Source: Stigmatella aurantiaca DW4/3-1
GTDB taxonomy: Bacteria; Myxococcota; Myxococcia; Myxococcales; Myxococcaceae
NCBI RefSeq assembly: GCF_000165485.1
Contig: NC_014623.1
Span: 6,652,893 to 6,716,892, forward strand
DNA length: 64,000 nucleotides
Direction of reading: 5' to 3'
This document shows, piece by piece, positions 51,172 through 60,850 of this stretch (positions are counted from its first letter, which is position 1; every line of letters starts with the position of its first letter). The notes beneath the pieces were generated by a model, which searched no databases, was not told the DNA's origin, and saw nothing but the letters and a program-made list of their open reading frames with translations. Position numbers and translations under genes: made by a program.

Positions 51172-51513
51172 CTAGATGTCGTCCGGCAGCTTCACTTCCA
51201 TCTCGATGGAGCCATTGAAGACGGCCCCATCCTCGATGACGATGCGAGGCGCCTTGATGTCCCCGGCCACCTTCGCCGAAGCGTTGATGGACACCCGCGT
51301 CGAGGCGTCGATGTTACCGCTCGCCTCGCCGTTGATGGTGAGTTCCTCGGCGCGGATGTCCGCCTGGACCTTGCCGGTCCCCTCGATGGTGAGGTGGTTC
51401 TTCAGGGCAATCTGCCCCTCCACCCGCCCTTCGATGACGAGATCGCCGCCGCCCGTGAGGCTGCCCTTGATGACGATGCCCTTGCCGATGATGCCCGTTT
51501 CGCCCTGTGCCAT
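51172..51513 (-). CDS. bacN: Bactofilin BacN
   Basis: This is a 113-aa bactofilin core: GKGIVIKGSLTGGGDLVIEGRVEGQI, VQADIRAEELTINGEASGNIDASTRVSINASAKVAGDIKAPRIVIEDGAVFNGSIEM. It is the first gene of the bacNOP-padC row. The 48-base gap to bacO carries a ribosome site. Identity as bacN rather than another bactofilin rests on gene order. Confidence 0.88.
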   Translation of the reverse strand: MAQGETGIIGKGIVIKGSLTGGGDLVIEGRVEGQIALKNHLTIEGTGKVQADIRAEELTINGEASGNIDASTRVSINASAKVAGDIKAPRIVIEDGAVFNGSIEMEVKLPDDI

Positions 51514-51564
51514 GCGGTGGTGACCCTCGGGAGCGCCATTCGCGTAGATGACGGCGTCATTATG

Positions 51565-52401
51565 TCAGAGATGGGCGGAGATCCAGCCGGAGATATCCCG
51601 GAACACGTCTTCGCGACCCACCTCGTTGAGCGGCTCGTGGAGCATCCCGGGATACTCCTTGAACTTCTTGTCCGGGGAGCCCACCGCCTCGAAGAACGTC
51701 CGGGCCGCCGCCGGAGCGGCCACGCCGTCATTGGATCCGCAGAAGATGAAAATGGGTGCTGTCACGCGACGGGCCTGGGACAGGGCCTCGTCCTGGGCCT
51801 TGCCGGACTCGACGAACCAGCGCGGGGTGACGATGTCGAGGTAGAGGGGGTCCTCGCGCGTCATGCGGATGACCTCCGGGTCGTGGCTGAGATCCTCCGG
51901 CTTGAGCCCGCTCTTGATGCGCAGCGAGGGAAACACCCGGCTTCCCATCCGCGCGGCCGCGCGCTTGGCCACCGGGGCCGCCAGGGCCAGCTTGAAGTAG
52001 GGCGCGGACAGCACCGCGCCCGCCACGCCCTCGGCCCCGCGCTCCAGGAAGTGGGCCACCATCAGCCCCCCGTGGCTGTGGCCGAGCAGGAAGAGCTTCT
52101 GCCCCCCGGCCGCCTTGCGCATCCGCTCCCAGGCGAGGGTCAGATCGTCCAGATACTCTGGCCACCGGGTGCAGAAGCCCCGCGGACCATCCGCGCTGCC
52201 ATGGCCGCGGTAATCGAAGCCGTGCACGGCGAAGCCATCGGCCACCAGGGCCTCGGTGACGAAGCGATAGCGCCGGATGTGATCGCCGTAGCCATGCACC
52301 AGCAACACGTGCGCGCGCGGGGCCTCCTCCGGCACATCCATCGTCCAGAACAACCGGAGCTGGTCCTTCGCGGTGAAGAAACCCTCGTCGTGGCGTGCCA
52401 T
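51565..52401 (-). CDS. Alpha/beta hydrolase, monoacylglycerol-lipase type
   Basis: This is a 278-aa protein without signal peptide. The HG oxyanion motif is in LLVHGYGDHIRRY, the nucleophile in LLGHSHGGLM, the acid in FCGSNDGVAAP, and the base in PGMLHEPLNE. The FDYRGHGSADGPRG segment is typical of the Hydrolase_4/serine aminopeptidase S33 lipases. It probably cleaves monoacylglycerols or lysolipids. It is 13 bases downstream of a TPR gene. Confidence 0.88.
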   Translation of the reverse strand: MARHDEGFFTAKDQLRLFWTMDVPEEAPRAHVLLVHGYGDHIRRYRFVTEALVADGFAVHGFDYRGHGSADGPRGFCTRWPEYLDDLTLAWERMRKAAGGQKLFLLGHSHGGLMVAHFLERGAEGVAGAVLSAPYFKLALAAPVAKRAAARMGSRVFPSLRIKSGLKPEDLSHDPEVIRMTREDPLYLDIVTPRWFVESGKAQDEALSQARRVTAPIFIFCGSNDGVAAPAAARTFFEAVGSPDKKFKEYPGMLHEPLNEVGREDVFRDISGWISAHL

Positions 52402-52414
52402 CGGGTCCCGGAAC

Positions 52415-54283
52415 TTAGCGGCCCGGAGGCTTCGTGGACAGCATCTTCAGCTTCCGTTCCAGCCCCTCCTTCTGATGGGGCAGTTCGGCGGCCTCCGGGT
52501 CCAGCGTCAGCACCTCGAGGGCGCGGCGCCAGGCCGTGGCCGCCTCCCCGGGCCGGGAGGCCTCCCGGTAGGCATCCCCCAGGTGCTCGAGGATGACGGG
52601 CTCATCGGGCTCCAGCTGGGAGGCACGCTCCAGGGTCTCCACCGCGCGTTGGTACTCCTTGCGCCGGAAGTAGATCCACCCCAGTGAGTCGAGGAAGGCC
52701 CCTGTCTCCGGGCGCAAGGCCAACGCCCGCAGCACCAGCCGCTCCGCCTCCGCGATGTCCCGGCCATGCAGCACCAGCATGTAACCCAGGAAGTTCAATG
52801 CCGGCGCGTTGCTGGGATTGACCAGCAACACGGCCCGCATCTGCGCGAGGGCCTGGTCCACCTGTCCCTGCTGCTCGTAGGCCACCCCCAGCGCGTACAG
52901 AAGCGCCTCATCCCGGGGGTGCTGGGCGAGCGCCTCGCGCAGCACCTCCACCCCTTCGGCGGGGCGGCCCTGGCGCTGCCGGGTGGTGGCGAGGGCCTCG
53001 TACAGCTCGGAGGTAGGGGCCCGCGCCAGGGCCTCCTTCAGCAGGTCCTCGGCCTGTCCTGCCAACCCACCCCGCTCCAGCGCCCGGGCGTACTGCATCC
53101 ACAGGCTTACATCCTCCGGGCTCTCCTTCAGGGCTTCCTGATAGAGTTCCAGCGCCGGGCCATGTTGACCCACCCGGGAGAGGCACCCCGCGCGACGGAC
53201 TCGCACCTCCTCGAACAGCTCCGAGGACTCGGGCACCTCGCCATAAGCCGCGGCGGCCTCGGCATAGTGCCGCCTCCGCTCGTGAACGAGGCCCGCGTAA
53301 TAGGAGATGCGCGGCTCGAGGGAGGAGCTCCGGCGCGCCATGTCCAGCACCTCCGCCGCGGCGGCCGTCTCGCGCGAGGCGAGGAAGGCGAACGCCACCT
53401 TCACCGTCAGCTCCGGGTCGTTCGACAGCGACAGCAGCCGGTCGAAGTACGCGCGCGCCCGCGTGGCCGAGCCCAGCTTGAGGGCCAGCCGGCCAGCCGA
53501 CAGCAGCACGTCGCGGTTGTCGGCATCCCGCTCGAGGGACCGGGAGAGGGCCTCCTCGGCATGAGACAACCGGCCGCCCGCCTCGTACAGCCGGGCCAGC
53601 GTCACCCAGGCCTCCACGTCCCCCGGGTCTCGCTCGGTGGCGCGCGCCAACAGGCGCTCCGCCCGGGAGCGATCTCCCCGCTCGGCCAGCGCCAGCCCCA
53701 GGCGGCGGTAGCCCGAGGACTCCCCGGGGAGCGCCGCCGCCAGCGCTTCCACCACCTTCACGGCCTCATCCGGGTCGCGGGTCTCCAGGTAGGACTGGGC
53801 CAGAATCAGGTAAGCCTCGGGCTCCTGGGGGCGCAGCGCCATCGCGCGGCGCAGGTGCAACCGCGCCCGCGCGTAGCGCTTGCCCTCCAGCAGGGTGCGC
53901 CCGAGCATCACGTGGGCCGGGTAGTACTGGGGAGAGCGCTCCACCGCGCGGCGCAGCTCGCGCTCGGCCTTGGCCAGCTCGCCCAGCCGGGCGTACTCCT
54001 CGCCGAGCTGGGTGAGGAGATACGGGTTGCCCTCGTTCGTGGCCAGCGCCAGCCGCAGTTCGTCCACCGCGGCCCGGTGCTCTCCTGTGTGGTGCATCAA
54101 CCGGGACTGGAGGAAGTGCGCGTAGCTGGCCGGGGAGGAGTAGCGCTCTTCACTTTCCCGGGCGTTGATGGCCTCGCGCATCGCCTCGCGGTCCACGGCC
54201 GGGCGCCGGGCAGGCGCCGCGGACGCGGACAGGCCCACCAGGACCAGCAGCGGCACGGCTCGGTGGAGGCGAAAGGGGCGCAC
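52415..54283 (-). CDS. Secreted TPR-repeat protein
   Basis: This is a 622-aa protein from GTG 54283, giving a clean signal peptide (AVPLLVLVGLSASAAPA); the open frame further upstream overlaps the kinase gene and is not protein-like. The rest is about 15 tetratricopeptide repeats (AYLILAQSYLETRDPDEAVKVVEALAAALPG, GEDLLKEALARAPTSELYEALATTR-like units). It should be a periplasmic scaffold. Similar proteins serve as partners of secretion, motility or wall machines, but nothing here decides which. Confidence 0.82.
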   Translation of the reverse strand: MRPFRLHRAVPLLVLVGLSASAAPARRPAVDREAMREAINARESEERYSSPASYAHFLQSRLMHHTGEHRAAVDELRLALATNEGNPYLLTQLGEEYARLGELAKAERELRRAVERSPQYYPAHVMLGRTLLEGKRYARARLHLRRAMALRPQEPEAYLILAQSYLETRDPDEAVKVVEALAAALPGESSGYRRLGLALAERGDRSRAERLLARATERDPGDVEAWVTLARLYEAGGRLSHAEEALSRSLERDADNRDVLLSAGRLALKLGSATRARAYFDRLLSLSNDPELTVKVAFAFLASRETAAAAEVLDMARRSSSLEPRISYYAGLVHERRRHYAEAAAAYGEVPESSELFEEVRVRRAGCLSRVGQHGPALELYQEALKESPEDVSLWMQYARALERGGLAGQAEDLLKEALARAPTSELYEALATTRQRQGRPAEGVEVLREALAQHPRDEALLYALGVAYEQQGQVDQALAQMRAVLLVNPSNAPALNFLGYMLVLHGRDIAEAERLVLRALALRPETGAFLDSLGWIYFRRKEYQRAVETLERASQLEPDEPVILEHLGDAYREASRPGEAATAWRRALEVLTLDPEAAELPHQKEGLERKLKMLSTKPPGR

Positions 54284-54332
54284 GCTGAAGCCTATTCTAG
54301 CGCGCGTCCCCTCCCCCGGAACAGCCCGGCCC

Positions 54333-56816
54333 TCAGGACACCAGGGGCGCTCCCAGCTTGTCCAGGATTCGGTCCACGGGGTCGCTGTCCTGACTGACAT
54401 CCGCCACCGCCGGCTGGTAGGCGAGCCCCGAGGAGGTCTGCAGCTCGGGCAACAGCCGCTGGATGACGTTGCGCGCGGACTCGGCATCACACTCGGGCAA
54501 CATCACGCAGAACACCCCCGAGCCCATGTGGGCCACGGCGTCCTGGGGACGCAGCCGCTTGCGCAGCACATCCGCCACGCCCCGGGGCACGTCCGCCTGG
54601 GGACGCTCCGGCCGCAGCACGGCCACGCTCATGGGACGGTGGTAGCGCCGGACCTTGGCCACCTCCACCTCCAGCTTCGCCATCAGGCCCCGCTTGTCGT
54701 ACAGATTGGTGCCTGGATCGCTGCCCGACCGGAGGGTCACCGCGCTCGGGCGCTCGACCTCTCGCTCGGAGGAGGCGGCCTTGAGCGCGCGCTCCGTGCG
54801 GTTGAGCAACTCCATCGCATTGAACGGCTTGCTCATGTAGTCCACGGCCCCCAGGTTGAGGGCGCGGACCTTCTCGGCCACACCCTGGTGCGCCGACAGG
54901 AGAATGACGGGGATGTGCGCCGTGTCCGAGGAGGACTTGAGCGCCACCGTGGCCTCGAGGCCGTCCAGCTTGGGCAGGAACACGTCCATCACCACCAGCT
55001 CCGGCCGCATGGTCCGGGCCCGGGCCAGCCCCTCCTGGCCGTCGCGGGCCACCTCCACCCGGTAGCGCGAGCGCAGCACCTCCGCGAGCACCGCGGCGAT
55101 CTCCGCCTCGTCCTCCACCACCAGCACGCGGGGCTGCACGGGCTCTTCCTTGACCACGGTCTGGGGCTTGCGCGGCGCCTCCTGCGCCATGGGCAGCGTG
55201 AAGACGAAGATGCAGCCGCCCTCCGGAGGGCTCTCCGCCCAGATCTCCCCGCCGTGCAGTTCCACGAACTCCTTGCAGATGGCCAGCCCCAGCCCCGTGC
55301 CCTTGGGGCCGTGGCGGTACCGGTCGAACACCAGGTGCAGCTCGTCCGGGGGAATGCCGGAGCCATCGTCCTGCACGGTGATCTTCACCGCGTCCCCGTC
55401 CGGCCGCGTCAGACGCAGGGCGCGGACCGTCACCCGCCCCGAGTCCTTCGCATGGTGGATGGCGTTGGTGATGAGGTTCTGGAGCACCTCGTGCAGCTTC
55501 ACCTCGTCCCCGATGAGCATCAGGCTCTCGGGCGCCTCGGCGCGCAACGTCACCCCGCGCTGTGCGGCCAAAATGTTCAGCTCGTGGGTGCTCTCCTTGC
55601 AGAGCACCGCCATGTCCAGCCGGCGCGGCTCGATGGACAGCCGCGCCGCCTCGCCCTTGCCCTTCTCCAGCAGCGACTCGACCAGGCCAAGGATCTTCCG
55701 GCCCTGGCGGATGATGGCCTCGATGGACTGCTTCTGCTCGGCGGTGATGGTGCTCTCCAGGAGCAGCCGGCCATGGCCCAGCAACACCTGGAGCGGGGCG
55801 CGCAGATCGTGGCTGCACACCGCGATGATCTCGTCCTTGAGCCGGTTGAGCTCCTTGAGGCGGCGGTTGGCGTCCGTCAACTCGCGGTAGCGCTCCACGT
55901 ACGCCAGCTCCAAGTCCTCGCGCTTGCGCTTGACGGCCGTGTGCAGGCGGGAGTTGCGGATCGCGTTGGCCAGCACCCCGGCCACCGCCTGCGCGAACTG
56001 CTGCTCGTCCCGGCCGAAGGTGGTGTCCGGCCGCGAGTGGCGCAGAAACAGCGCCCCCAGCAGGTCATCCTGGCAGATGAGCGGCTGGACCAGGATGGAG
56101 TTCACCCCCAGGGGCAGGATGCTGGGGCGCACCTCGGCCATCAGCGGATCATTCTCCGCCTTCTCGATGAGCACCGGCTGGCGCGTCTCCAGCGCCCGGC
56201 GCAGCTCCGGGTAGCGGACGATCTCGATTTCCAACTGCACCAGGGAGGGGTTCTCCTGCGTGGCCACCACCGTTCCCGTGCGGGCGTGCGAGCCCTCCAC
56301 CAGCACCACCGAGCAACGGTCCGAGCCGGTGACGCGGCCCACCTTGTCCACCGCGATGTGGAGGATCTCCTCCATCTCCAGCGAGCTGGTGGCCGCCTGG
56401 GTGATCTCCAGCAGCATGCCCATGCGCAGCCGGGTGCGCTCCTCGCTCTCGCGCAGGCGCCCGGCGCGCACCGCCGCCTCCACCCGGGGCACCATCTCCT
56501 CGGCGCCCCGGATGAAGCCGTCCACCGCCAGCTTCTTCAGGATGTCGGGCGAGCGCGAGCGCGACACGTCCGCCAGAATGGGCACATGCCGCAGCTGCTC
56601 GATGCTGCGGAGGCCCTCCAGCGTCTCGGCCGCCTGCTTGGCCGCCGTGGCCAAGAGGATGACCTCGGGCTGGAGGCTGGTGGCGGCCTGGGGCACCCCC
56701 GCCATGTCCTCGGCCGAGGCACACGTGAAGCCACTCTCGGACAATCGCGCCAACAAGGCCTCACGGGCCGTACGGGCCCCCACCACCAGGACACGGCCGC
56801 GCTGCTCTGGCGACAT
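54333..56816 (-). CDS. Hybrid sensor histidine kinase with GAF, receiver and degenerate GGDEF-like domains
   Basis: This is an 827-aa soluble protein from ATG 56816 (GAGG upstream; GTG 56843 is an alternative). Order: a receiver-like fold without phosphorylatable Asp (VILLATA, residues 1-120), GAF (about 150-300), HisKA with His336 (SHDLRAPLQ), HATPase (NLITNAIHHAKD, DDGSGIPPDE, GTGLGLAICKE), receiver with Asp611 (VVMDVFLPKLDG), then a GGDEF-like fold. In that last domain the GGDEF motif reads HMGSGVF, so it is not a cyclase. It probably senses cytoplasmic signals and phosphorylates its own receiver. Confidence 0.9.
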   Translation of the reverse strand: MSPEQRGRVLVVGARTAREALLARLSESGFTCASAEDMAGVPQAATSLQPEVILLATAAKQAAETLEGLRSIEQLRHVPILADVSRSRSPDILKKLAVDGFIRGAEEMVPRVEAAVRAGRLRESEERTRLRMGMLLEITQAATSSLEMEEILHIAVDKVGRVTGSDRCSVVLVEGSHARTGTVVATQENPSLVQLEIEIVRYPELRRALETRQPVLIEKAENDPLMAEVRPSILPLGVNSILVQPLICQDDLLGALFLRHSRPDTTFGRDEQQFAQAVAGVLANAIRNSRLHTAVKRKREDLELAYVERYRELTDANRRLKELNRLKDEIIAVCSHDLRAPLQVLLGHGRLLLESTITAEQKQSIEAIIRQGRKILGLVESLLEKGKGEAARLSIEPRRLDMAVLCKESTHELNILAAQRGVTLRAEAPESLMLIGDEVKLHEVLQNLITNAIHHAKDSGRVTVRALRLTRPDGDAVKITVQDDGSGIPPDELHLVFDRYRHGPKGTGLGLAICKEFVELHGGEIWAESPPEGGCIFVFTLPMAQEAPRKPQTVVKEEPVQPRVLVVEDEAEIAAVLAEVLRSRYRVEVARDGQEGLARARTMRPELVVMDVFLPKLDGLEATVALKSSSDTAHIPVILLSAHQGVAEKVRALNLGAVDYMSKPFNAMELLNRTERALKAASSEREVERPSAVTLRSGSDPGTNLYDKRGLMAKLEVEVAKVRRYHRPMSVAVLRPERPQADVPRGVADVLRKRLRPQDAVAHMGSGVFCVMLPECDAESARNVIQRLLPELQTSSGLAYQPAVADVSQDSDPVDRILDKLGAPLVS

Positions 56817-56992
56817 CTCGGGCCTCAAAGCGTGCCTCGACACATAGGGGCGCCAGATGCCCTGGAGGGGAGTGGATCCAAGCCGATCAGTGCGTGAACC
56901 TTCATGGGGTTGTTTCGAATCATGCCGTTGAACCCGCCCGCGAACCAACAGACCGCCCCGCGAGCCTCTGCACCAAAATTGAGGGGGAGGGC

Positions 56993-59164
56993 ATGCAGCG
57001 TATACTCGCCCCCGTGCATTCCCCTCGAATCTTCCCGCCGATCCGCCGCTGGCGTGCTTCGGCCCTGACGGCGTGCTTCGCCGCGTCCCTGGCTCAGGCG
57101 CAAGGGGCGGATGGGTGGAACACTTTTCCTCCCAGTTCCACACCTGCTACAGAAGGGGGGACGGGAACCTCCGCATCCCCTTCCAGCGGCAAGCCACCGG
57201 GCATGGCCTCGTCCCCCTCCTCCCCCGAGGCTGGGGCAGCGCCCGCCCCCCCGCAGCCCGCCATTGTCTCGACCCAGGAGCGGATCCTCCCGGGAGGCGA
57301 GGCGCACACCCCCTCCACCCTGCGGAACGCGTGGACGGATCCCAAGAACCTCCGTCACACCGCCAGCATCACGGGCGGCGTGGGGCTGCTGCGCGTGGCG
57401 GGGGCGGACCTGGGTGCGCCCCGCCTGCTGCGCTTTTCCCTCACGGGCGAGTTCTTTCAGAACGGCAACTTCCCGGTGCTCGGGGCGGACCACACGCGCA
57501 CCTCGGGGAGCTTCGCGCTCTCCTACGCGCCCTTCGAATTCCTGGAGGTGTTCACCGCTTACACCGTCTCGGCGAACACCAACTCGCGCTCCTCCCCCAA
57601 CCTCATCCAGTCGCTGGGAGATTGGACCCTGGGTGCCCGCGGCGCGAAGCGCTGGGCGCCCGGCTTGTGGGCTGGCGCCGACCTGCGCTTCATGACCTTC
57701 TCGGGGGTGGGCAACCAGGACGTGGACCGGTACGCCTTCGGCTTCGCCCCCCGGCTGATCGCGACCTATGACGTCCCGGAGATCCGCCCCGAGCTGCCCC
57801 TGGTGCGCGTCCACGGCAACCTTGGCTTCCTGTTCGATGGGACAGGAGACCTGGCAGGTTCCACCCCGCTGAACGCCTCCGAGGAATACGGACTGGGCGT
57901 CAACCGCTACCACCGCTTCAGCCTGGGCCTGGGCGTGGAAGCCCCCTTGCGCGCCTTCATCCCGTTCCTCGAGTTCGGCCTGGCCTACCCGCTGGGTGTG
58001 GAGAGCGGAGGCCTCATTGCCCCGGATGGACGGACGGTGTCCTCGTTCAGCGCGGCGCAGAAGACGTTCACCCTGGGGGCCAAGGTCACCGCCCTGAAGG
58101 ACGTCACCTTCAACGTGGGGGCGGAGCTGGGCCTCTCGCGCACGGTGGGCCTGGGCGTTCCAGCGACCCCTCCCGTCAATTTCTTCCTCGGGGCCTCCTA
58201 CACCGTGGACCCGTTCTCGCGAGGAGGGACGACCAAGATCGTCGAGACCGTCCGGGAACGGCCCGTGACCGTGGAGGTGCCTGTGGCCCCGCAGACGGTC
58301 CAGGTCTCCGGGGTGGTGCTCGATGCCAAGACGCGTCAGCCCCTGCCGGGCGTCCTGGTGATGATCCCTGGAGCCGGTCTGCCCCCCGTGGCGACGGATC
58401 CGCAGACGGGCCGCTTCCTCACCTACCCGCTGCCGGGTGGCGCCATCCGGATTGCCATCCAAAAAGACGGCTACCGCCTCGCCGAGCGTGACCTGACGCT
58501 CGTGCCCGGCCAGCCTCAAACCGTGGAGGTGGCGCTGGAGAGCATGGCCCAACCGGCCACCCTCTCCTTCTCCACCACCGCCCAGAAAAAGCCCGTGGCG
58601 GCCACCCTGCGGCTGAGTGGCCCCCAGAAGCAGGAACTGGCCACCTCCGCGGCGGCCCCCACGAAGCTGGTGCTGCCCCCGGGCCACTACCTGGTCGATG
58701 TCATGGCCCCGGGCTACTTGGCTCAGACCCGTGAGGTCCAGGTCGCCGAGGGCACGGCGCAATCCTTCGCCTTCGATCTGAAGCCCGCGCCCAAGAAGAA
58801 GCTGGTGACGGTGGCGGACAACAAGCTCGCGCTCCTTCAACAGGTCCAGTTCGCCGACGGCAAGGCCGTCATCCAGGCGAACAGCCAGCCCCTGCTGGCC
58901 CAAGTGGTGGACGTCATCGTCCGCAACAACATCCAGCGCGTGCGCGTCGAGGCCCATACGGACAACCAGGGCAACCCGGCCGCCAACCTGAAGCTCTCCC
59001 AGGAGAGGGCGCAGGCGGTGGCCACCTTCCTGGCCCAGTCGGGGCTCGACGCGGCGCGCATGGAGGTCCAGGGCTACGGCGACGCACGCCCCATCGCGCC
59101 CAACCTCACCCCCCGGGGCAAGGAACTCAACCGCCGCGTCGAGTTCATCATTCTGGAGCAGTGA
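56993..59164 (+). CDS. OmpA-type outer-membrane protein with beta-barrel and carboxypeptidase-like domain
   Basis: This is a 723-aa protein. GAGGGGGAGG ends 2 bases before ATG 56993. A signal peptide (LTACFAASLAQAQG) precedes a Pro/Ser-rich segment and a putative outer-membrane barrel (residues about 100-410, alternating strands). A CarboxypepD_reg-like domain follows (VSGVVLDAKTRQPLPGVLVMIPG, KDGYRLAERDLTL), and the protein ends in an OmpA domain (VQFADGKAVIQANSQPLLAQVVDVI, VEAHTDNQGNPAANLKLSQERAQAV, NRRVEFIILEQ) that binds peptidoglycan. It anchors the outer membrane to the wall. Confidence 0.9.
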   Translation: MQRILAPVHSPRIFPPIRRWRASALTACFAASLAQAQGADGWNTFPPSSTPATEGGTGTSASPSSGKPPGMASSPSSPEAGAAPAPPQPAIVSTQERILPGGEAHTPSTLRNAWTDPKNLRHTASITGGVGLLRVAGADLGAPRLLRFSLTGEFFQNGNFPVLGADHTRTSGSFALSYAPFEFLEVFTAYTVSANTNSRSSPNLIQSLGDWTLGARGAKRWAPGLWAGADLRFMTFSGVGNQDVDRYAFGFAPRLIATYDVPEIRPELPLVRVHGNLGFLFDGTGDLAGSTPLNASEEYGLGVNRYHRFSLGLGVEAPLRAFIPFLEFGLAYPLGVESGGLIAPDGRTVSSFSAAQKTFTLGAKVTALKDVTFNVGAELGLSRTVGLGVPATPPVNFFLGASYTVDPFSRGGTTKIVETVRERPVTVEVPVAPQTVQVSGVVLDAKTRQPLPGVLVMIPGAGLPPVATDPQTGRFLTYPLPGGAIRIAIQKDGYRLAERDLTLVPGQPQTVEVALESMAQPATLSFSTTAQKKPVAATLRLSGPQKQELATSAAAPTKLVLPPGHYLVDVMAPGYLAQTREVQVAEGTAQSFAFDLKPAPKKKLVTVADNKLALLQQVQFADGKAVIQANSQPLLAQVVDVIVRNNIQRVRVEAHTDNQGNPAANLKLSQERAQAVATFLAQSGLDAARMEVQGYGDARPIAPNLTPRGKELNRRVEFIILEQ

Positions 59165-59200
59165 TGCGACGGAGGCTCTGCGCGGGTAGAGTCGGGCGCC

Positions 59201-60814
59201 ATGATGGACCCAGCCCGATTGTTGCTCCTGCGCACAGCCCTCTTGTCCCTCCCCCTCCTTGCCCTGGCCTGTGGCGGCAATGACAAGCCGCCGGTCAAGG
59301 ATCCCCCCCAGGCCACCCTGTCGGTGACCCAGACCAACGTCGTCGGCACGAAGGTCACGGTGATGGTGAGTGCCACCGGGTGCGACCAGATCGACAGCCT
59401 GTCGATCTACGACCAGGACACCTTCATCAAGGCGGTGGCCTACCCCGGCACGGGCCAGGTCTCCGTGGACATCCTGAGCAATGAGCTCAAGTACAAGCGG
59501 GGCATCGCCGCGTACCTCTCGCTCCGGACGAAGGTGGTGTGCACCGACGCTCGCGAGAACTACTCCCAGCCCCAGCCCGTCACCTTCTTCCCCGTGGCGG
59601 AGGTGATTGACGCCCCCGAGAACACCCAAGTGGTGACGGACTCCTTCGTCGCCGAGGGGGGCGGAGGCTCCGTCAGCTTCATCGGGTGTGGCAACAACAT
59701 CAATGGGATCCCCTTCCTCTACCGCGTCACCAAGACCGGCCCCTCCATTACGGAGAAGGAAGTCAGAATGCCGTTCTTGTGCACCACCGCCACGGTCATC
59801 ACCCCCCTACACCCAGTTACGGGAAAGCGCTGGATCTGGACCCCCAACGCGGGAGCCCTCGCGTTCGACAAAGACCTGAACATCACCGCCCGGACGGACT
59901 ACCTCGTAGACCTGCTGGCGGTGGGGCTCGATGGCGACGCGCTCGTCTATGACGCGGGCGCGGGAGGAGAAGACAAGGCCATCTACCGCATCGGCCACCA
60001 GACCGCTTCGCCGCCCATCGCCTACAAGTGGAAGACCGGCGTGCGAGGCTTCGCCATCACCACCCCCGTGGCCACCACGGAAGGCGTCGTCATGGTGGCC
60101 TCCGTCACGGCCGATGGCGCCCCCAGCGGCCGGGCGAGGATCGTGGTGTCGAAGATCAGCTATGGGGGCGCGAACGGCGCGGGCGGAGGCACGGAGGCAG
60201 GGGCCTACCTCATGAAGGAGTTCGCCAGCGCGGACACCATCCCGACGACCAGCCCTCCGGCGACGTTCAGCGTGGACGGCACCCTGTTGTACGTGTCGAT
60301 CGGGCTCCAGGGCGCGGCCACCGAGCTGCTCGCCTGCAAGACGCAGGCAGACGGGTGCGAGGGCACCGCCCAGCGCTGGGCCCAGACCCCCGTGATTCCC
60401 GCGCAGATCGTGACCACCGTCCCCTTCGCCAACAACTCCCGGCTGGCGGCCATCGCGCCCCAGCGCGTGTACATCCTCGATGCGAGCACCGGTGCCACGC
60501 TGAACAAGGACCAGGCCCCGCTCACCCCCACGGGTGCGCTGGTGGTGAACCAGGTCCAGTCGGGCGGCGGCGGCCAGTTCCCCGAGGCCTTCTACTTGCT
60601 GAACAGCGCGGTGCCCCAGGCCAACCTGCCCTCACCCCAGCCTCTGGAGATCGTCGCCACGGAGAAGGCCTCCAATGGCGAGCTGTTCCGCTACCAGATC
60701 GCCGCCGGCAGCATGGGCGCGGCGGTGGACGACGATGGCACCCTCTGGCTGCGCGTGGGCACGAAGCTGGTCCGCCCCCTCGCCCTGAACGATTACCGGC
60801 AGGCGCAGCAGTAG
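59201..60814 (+). CDS. Large lipoprotein, propeller-like, unknown function
   Basis: This is a 537-aa protein with lipobox ALAC. After a short linker an Ig-like segment (ATLSVTQTNVVGTKVTVMVSATG) is followed by repeated strand-rich units (LLAVGLDGDALVYDAGAGGEDKAIYRIG, STVDG-like TFSVDGTLLYVSIGLQG, RVYILDASTGATLNKDQ) that suggest a beta-propeller. It lies 36 bases after the OmpA-type gene and is probably in the same transcript, perhaps as a surface partner. No catalytic motif is seen. Confidence 0.65.
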   Translation: MMDPARLLLLRTALLSLPLLALACGGNDKPPVKDPPQATLSVTQTNVVGTKVTVMVSATGCDQIDSLSIYDQDTFIKAVAYPGTGQVSVDILSNELKYKRGIAAYLSLRTKVVCTDARENYSQPQPVTFFPVAEVIDAPENTQVVTDSFVAEGGGGSVSFIGCGNNINGIPFLYRVTKTGPSITEKEVRMPFLCTTATVITPLHPVTGKRWIWTPNAGALAFDKDLNITARTDYLVDLLAVGLDGDALVYDAGAGGEDKAIYRIGHQTASPPIAYKWKTGVRGFAITTPVATTEGVVMVASVTADGAPSGRARIVVSKISYGGANGAGGGTEAGAYLMKEFASADTIPTTSPPATFSVDGTLLYVSIGLQGAATELLACKTQADGCEGTAQRWAQTPVIPAQIVTTVPFANNSRLAAIAPQRVYILDASTGATLNKDQAPLTPTGALVVNQVQSGGGGQFPEAFYLLNSAVPQANLPSPQPLEIVATEKASNGELFRYQIAAGSMGAAVDDDGTLWLRVGTKLVRPLALNDYRQAQQ

Positions 60815-60850
60815 GCTCCAACCCGCTGGAAACCGGCCCCACCCCGTCAC

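Noticed and set aside
50155-51513. Three unrelated acyltransferase-like hexapeptide proteins
   Set aside because: The beta-helix repeats are of bactofilin type, and the gene order with padC matches the bactofilin cluster of Myxococcus.
56825-59629. 934-codon minus-strand frame over the OmpA-type gene
   Set aside because: Shadow of a gene with signal peptide and OmpA domain; the composition is not protein-like.
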